Shown one piece after another: positions 60,405 through 64,000 of a DNA stretch of 64,000 bases. A program made the position numbers and the translations under genes. The DNA is from Ichthyophthirius multifiliis (Eukaryota > Ciliophora > Oligohymenophorea > Hymenostomatida): positions 54,653-118,652 of the forward strand of contig NW_004085897.1 of the NCBI RefSeq assembly GCF_000220395.1, written 5' to 3'. Below the pieces are notes generated by a model. That model saw nothing but the letters and a program-made list of their open reading frames with translations, searched no databases and was not told the DNA's origin. How positions within the stretch are numbered: the first letter of the stretch is position 1; the number at the start of each line of letters is the position of its first letter.

Positions 60405-60524
60405 TGGCTGTCAAAACTCGGACTTCCCAAGAGGTCCCCCACCTTAGTACTAACCGAGCCTTAAAGCGCTTAACTTCGGAGTTCGAATGGGATCCGGTGT
60501 GTTCACATTAGTATGGCCGACAAC
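60405..60524 (-). pseudogene. Divergent 5S rRNA copy (minus strand)
   Basis: Near full-length 120-nt copy in opposite orientation. It differs from the intact genes at a few sites: CTAATGTG for CTAAGGTG, GCGCTTTAAGG, ACCTCTTGGG and GAGTTTTGACAG. The internal control region is mostly intact and GATATAAGTTTT precedes it, but only four T residues follow the 3' end. Possibly still transcribed; I class it as a likely pseudogene. It faces the degenerate plus-strand copy 86 nt away. Confidence 0.75.
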
Positions 60525-61907
60525 AAAACTTATATCTATATTTGTATAATTATAGATAGTTATAAAAGAAAATAAATGATAAATGAATTAATATATATAT
60601 GTTTATTATATTTATAATATATAATATATATATATTTATATATTATATATTCATTTATTTATTTATTTATTTATTTAATTTTTTTATTTTTAATTTTTTT
60701 TTTATTTTTGTTATTAATTTTGTTTATATACCTATATTTCACTTTTTTTTCTTATATTTAATATTAAATACATATTTTATTATTTTGTTTTATTTTTATT
60801 TATTTTATAAGTTTTTACAATTTATAATATTTGTTAAATTTATTTTAAATATAAATATTTTTACTAAATATAAATATAATTTAATTTATAATAATTTATT
60901 TTATTTTTTAAAAATATTTTTTTTATTTTTAAATAAAATCTAATAAAAATATTTAATAAGATTAATATAAATATATAAATTTAAATCATATTTATTCTTA
61001 TATAATTTATAAAAAATATAATCCTTTACAAGTTTTTTAATAATCGTGTTTAATATATATAAAACAAACAAGTTTGAATATTTATTATAATTGCTAATCC
61101 TAATAAATAAGCAGTTTTTGCAATTCTTATTTTATCTTAATAAATTTATGTCATGATAAATATATAAGAACAAATATATATATTTACATATAGAAAATAT
61201 ATAATTAGTTCTTTTATGAAAAAATTTAATGCTTATAAAACAAAAAAAATATTTATTAAATCATTTTGTAATTTCGGATAATTAATGGCTAAAATTTTAA
61301 TAGAATGAATACTTATTTATCGATAAAATAATAAATTATATTATATATTAAAGATAAGTAGAAAATAATTTTATTTAAAATAATTATTTAATAATTATTT
61401 ATATAAAAATTAATAATATAAATAATTATTATTCTTAATAAAAAAAAAATTGTATAATTAATATTCTTAAAATAAAGAAAAATAAAAATAAAATGTTTAA
61501 ATAAAAAAAAAATATAATTCAAAAAAAAAAAAGATTATAAAGATATAAAAATAAAAATTTAATAAATAAAAATTTATAATAATATAAAAAATAAAATATA
61601 TAAATAATAAATAAAAAAAATAATTGAAATAATTAAAAAAAATTATGAAATAATTAAAAAAAATAAAAAAACTAAATAGGTATATATTTTTAAAAAAATA
61701 TTAATTTTTATATAAAAAAAAGAAATAATATTTTTTTATTAAAATTTAATATCATATAATATATTAAAAATTATTCTTATTTTCAAATAACATTAAATAT
61801 AATATTTTAATTATTAATTAAAATATTTAATAAATAATTAATTATTAGTAAAAAAATAGTAATAATAATAATAAAAATACTAATAATGATAAAAATAATA
61901 ATAATAA

Positions 61908-61962
<55 letters not shown>

Positions 61963-62079
61963 AATATCAATATTTATAATATTAATATTTTTTATATTTA
62001 ATTTTTATTATACTTATTTATTTTAAGTAAAATTTATATTTTTTTTAATTACTTAAAATCTTCATTTTATATTCTAGTT
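60525..62079. other. Intergenic, A/T-rich with (AAT)n
   Basis: About 1.5 kb with very low complexity, including (AAT/AAAAT)n at 61855-61968. A short minus-strand frame from ATG 61154 leftward (DKIRIAKTAYLLGLAII, then FYIYQTRLLKN) looks like a small membrane protein. It has no UGA for a long distance and no splice I could settle, so I do not list it as a gene. Confidence 0.5.
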
Positions 62080-63182
62080 TCATTTCTTTTAATTTTTAAT
62101 ATTAATTATATTATATTAAAAAATATATTTACTTTTTCGCACTATAGAATAACTTTTTACGAAATTTTAAAAAGTAATAAATGGCTATTCCTTTTTATTT
62201 ATTTAATTCATTTAATTATAAAGTTAGATCTTATAAATTTTGAAATTTAGCAATTCCTTGCCCCAAGAAAGATGCTCATTTATAATTAAATTTATTACTA
62301 TTAATATTTTTTTTATATATATATTTAATATATACCCTTCTATATTCAAATAAAAGCTTTTTTAATTATTATTTAATAATATTTTAGATATATAAATTTA
62401 ATCTTAATTAGTTAATGAACAACTTTCTAATAAAAATTTTACTAATTTTAATTTCTGTTTATCTTATAAACTTTATTATATACATGTGATTTCTTAACTA
62501 CTAATAGTATTGCTTTATAATATAGAATAATTTTTGAAAAGTTTTTTTAAATTTTTACCATTATTAATTCATTAAAATTTCTTCTAAAAAAGAAAAATCT
62601 TAAAGCGCATTCATTACCAAAGCTTTCAGATGTTATCCTTAAATCATATTTTTTATTTTATTTTAATTAAAAAAAAATTATAATTATTATTATATATATA
62701 TTAAAAAAAATATATATATATACCTCCGCAATTAAAGGTTTAATTATTATATTTATTTTAATAATTATAAATTTATAGAATATTTCTTAATTTTTTTATT
62801 TTTTTTTAAGTTTGAAAAAAATAAACGAAAAAAATTTATTCGCAGATATCATATACTTAATTCTTAAATAATAATTACTTTTCTATAACATTTAAAACTT
62901 CGACAAACACTAAATCTCCGATATTAGCATTTAATTAAAATATACTTATTAAAAAAGATTTTAATAAATTTAAATGTTAAAAGTCTTTAGCAAATAATTT
63001 AATTCCTTTGTAAATAATTAATATTTATTTAATTTATGCACTAAATTTATAAGTATATAAAAGAATAAATAATATTTCAAAATACTTATATATATTATAG
63101 AAATTTTTAGAAAAAACAAATAAATTTATAAATATTACAATGTATTAAAATTTTAGAATTATCTAAAAGTTTTTAAAGACAT
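62080..63182 (-). CDS. Helical hypothetical protein
   Basis: Read from ATG 63180-63182 (MSLKTFRQFQNFNTLQ) through about three introns to TGA at 62080. Ordered, leucine-rich helical stretches are evident: KLFAKDFQHLNLLKSFL, NANIGDLVFVEVLNVIEK, HLKALVMNALQDFSFLEE and HLSWGKELLNFKIYKIQ. The spacing suggests an armadillo/HEAT-like or other alpha-solenoid protein, though no signature motif is seen. Exon edges (near 62280-62345, 62650-62720 and 63020-63120) are inferred from phase and GT/AG only. Confidence 0.45.
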
Positions 63183-63227
63183 AAAGAAATCATTTAATAA
63201 ATGTATATAATAAATAAAGAAATATAT

Positions 63228-63259
<32 letters not shown>

Positions 63260-63498
63260 TATTCATATATATATTTATATTTTTTTTTATAATATGTATA
63301 TTTTTTTTTTATATTTTTTTTTTAGATAATTTATATTACTTATCTAAAAACATATCATAATTATAATTTTTATTTATATTATTGTTAATAATTTTTAATA
63401 ATATTTTATTTTTTTTAAATTTATAAATTTATATTTCCATATTATGTATATTTATAATTTTCTTTTAAATAAGATATAAAAATTTACAATTATTTATT
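63183..63498. other. Intergenic, A/T-rich
   Basis: (TA)n at 63222-63260 and poly-T runs; likely promoter of the gene to the left and 3' UTR of the one to the right. Confidence 0.7.
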
Positions 63499-63923
63499 TC
63501 ATTTAAATTATTCTTAAATTATATTTTTTAAAGAATTATAATCTAGTTTAGTGCTCATCATATTTGCTGTTGCCATAGACATTTATGAAAGTTTAAAATA
63601 TAATCTTTATCTTTATTCTTTTGTTCTTTTTTACAAATTTTCACTATTAATATTTTCATCTTATATGCTTTAATCTTTTATTAATTAATTTATGTAGAAT
63701 TATTATTAAATTAACATATTTATTGATTCTCTTAAATATTTTATTGTTCTTCTATAGTATTTATATTTAATTTTATTTATTCCTTATTATCTTAAATATT
63801 AATATCTTATTATTATTCTTTTTATTATATAATTAATTTTAATTAATTTTCACATTAAACTATATTATTATTACAAGTATTTATCTATATATCTCCTTCA
63901 CTTTATATTAATAGATTATCTTC
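63499..63923 (-). CDS. Gln/Asn/Glu-rich protein, C-terminal exon (runs off right edge)
   Basis: The last exon starts after an acceptor AG at about 63924 and reads EDNLLIQSEGDIQINTC, then Gln/Asn-rich sequence. It ends NLQKRTKEQRQRLYFKLSQ, then SMATANMMSTKLDYNSLKN and TGA at 63499. One extra base in the short run 63676-63679 joins the two parts. Upstream exons lie beyond the window. No domain recognised. Confidence 0.5.
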
Positions 63924-63956
63924 TAAAAATAACTAATATTAATATATTAAAATAAA

Positions 63957-64000
<44 letters not shown>

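Noticed and set aside
60940-61154. Minus-strand membrane-like frame starting at ATG 61152-61154
   Set aside because: The first part looks protein-like but no stop or convincing splice could be found; too weak to list as a gene.

Overview
This window looks like macronuclear DNA of an oligohymenophorean ciliate close to Tetrahymena or Ichthyophthirius. By eye it is well above 80% A+T. Conserved proteins can only be read through if UAA and UAG mean glutamine and UGA is the only stop. Introns are short and very A/T-rich with GT...AG ends, and the 5S rRNA genes have the Tetrahymena-type sequence. Almost no long reading frame exists under the standard code, so the genes below were read by hand with the ciliate code and spliced by eye. 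Exon edges are therefore inferences. I saw no tRNA gene, CRISPR array or recognisable transposon.

Layout, left to right: start of a gene running off the left edge (1-318, -); MLO-like membrane protein (473-3153, -); thioredoxin reductase with a C-terminal Cys-UGA and a SECIS-like 3' hairpin (3616-5940, -); a very large CEP290-like coiled-coil protein with six EF-hand-like loops (7247-14999, +); cyclic-nucleotide-type K+ channel (15813-19857, +); GCN2-type eIF2alpha kinase (20433-24803, +); kinesin-2-like motor (25313-27746, -); a small free-standing eEF1B-like GST-C domain (28338-28630, -); a Gln-rich protein (29197-29733, +); a second K+ channel (29931-32810, -); a decayed kinase-like relic (about 33290-34550); a Lys/Asn/Gln-rich gene followed by a SAS-6-like reading frame (35027-38686, +); an AGC kinase with a lipidation signal (39270-40499, -); 5S rRNA; a coiled-coil gene (42166-45261, +); 5S rRNA; an Asn/Gln-rich gene (46246-47793, -); two tandem MFS transporters, the second broken (49339-52644, -); a 1.7-kb octanucleotide minisatellite (52761-54500); an E2-fold-like gene (54882-56467, -); a small membrane protein (56862-57959, +); COP9 signalosome subunit 4 (58172-59749, +); two convergent degenerate 5S copies (60201-60524); and two more genes near the right edge (62080-63182 and 63499 to the edge, -).

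There is no operon-like organisation. The genes form a mixed eukaryotic neighbourhood: cilium and basal-body proteins (CEP290-like, kinesin-2, SAS-6-like), signalling (two K+ channels, AGC kinase, GCN2), redox, transport and protein turnover. The most notable single feature is the probable selenoprotein. The most pervasive one is that nearly every long gene needs one extra base inside an A or T run to stay in frame, always in the same direction. That points to systematic homopolymer under-counting in the assembly rather than to many pseudogenes.
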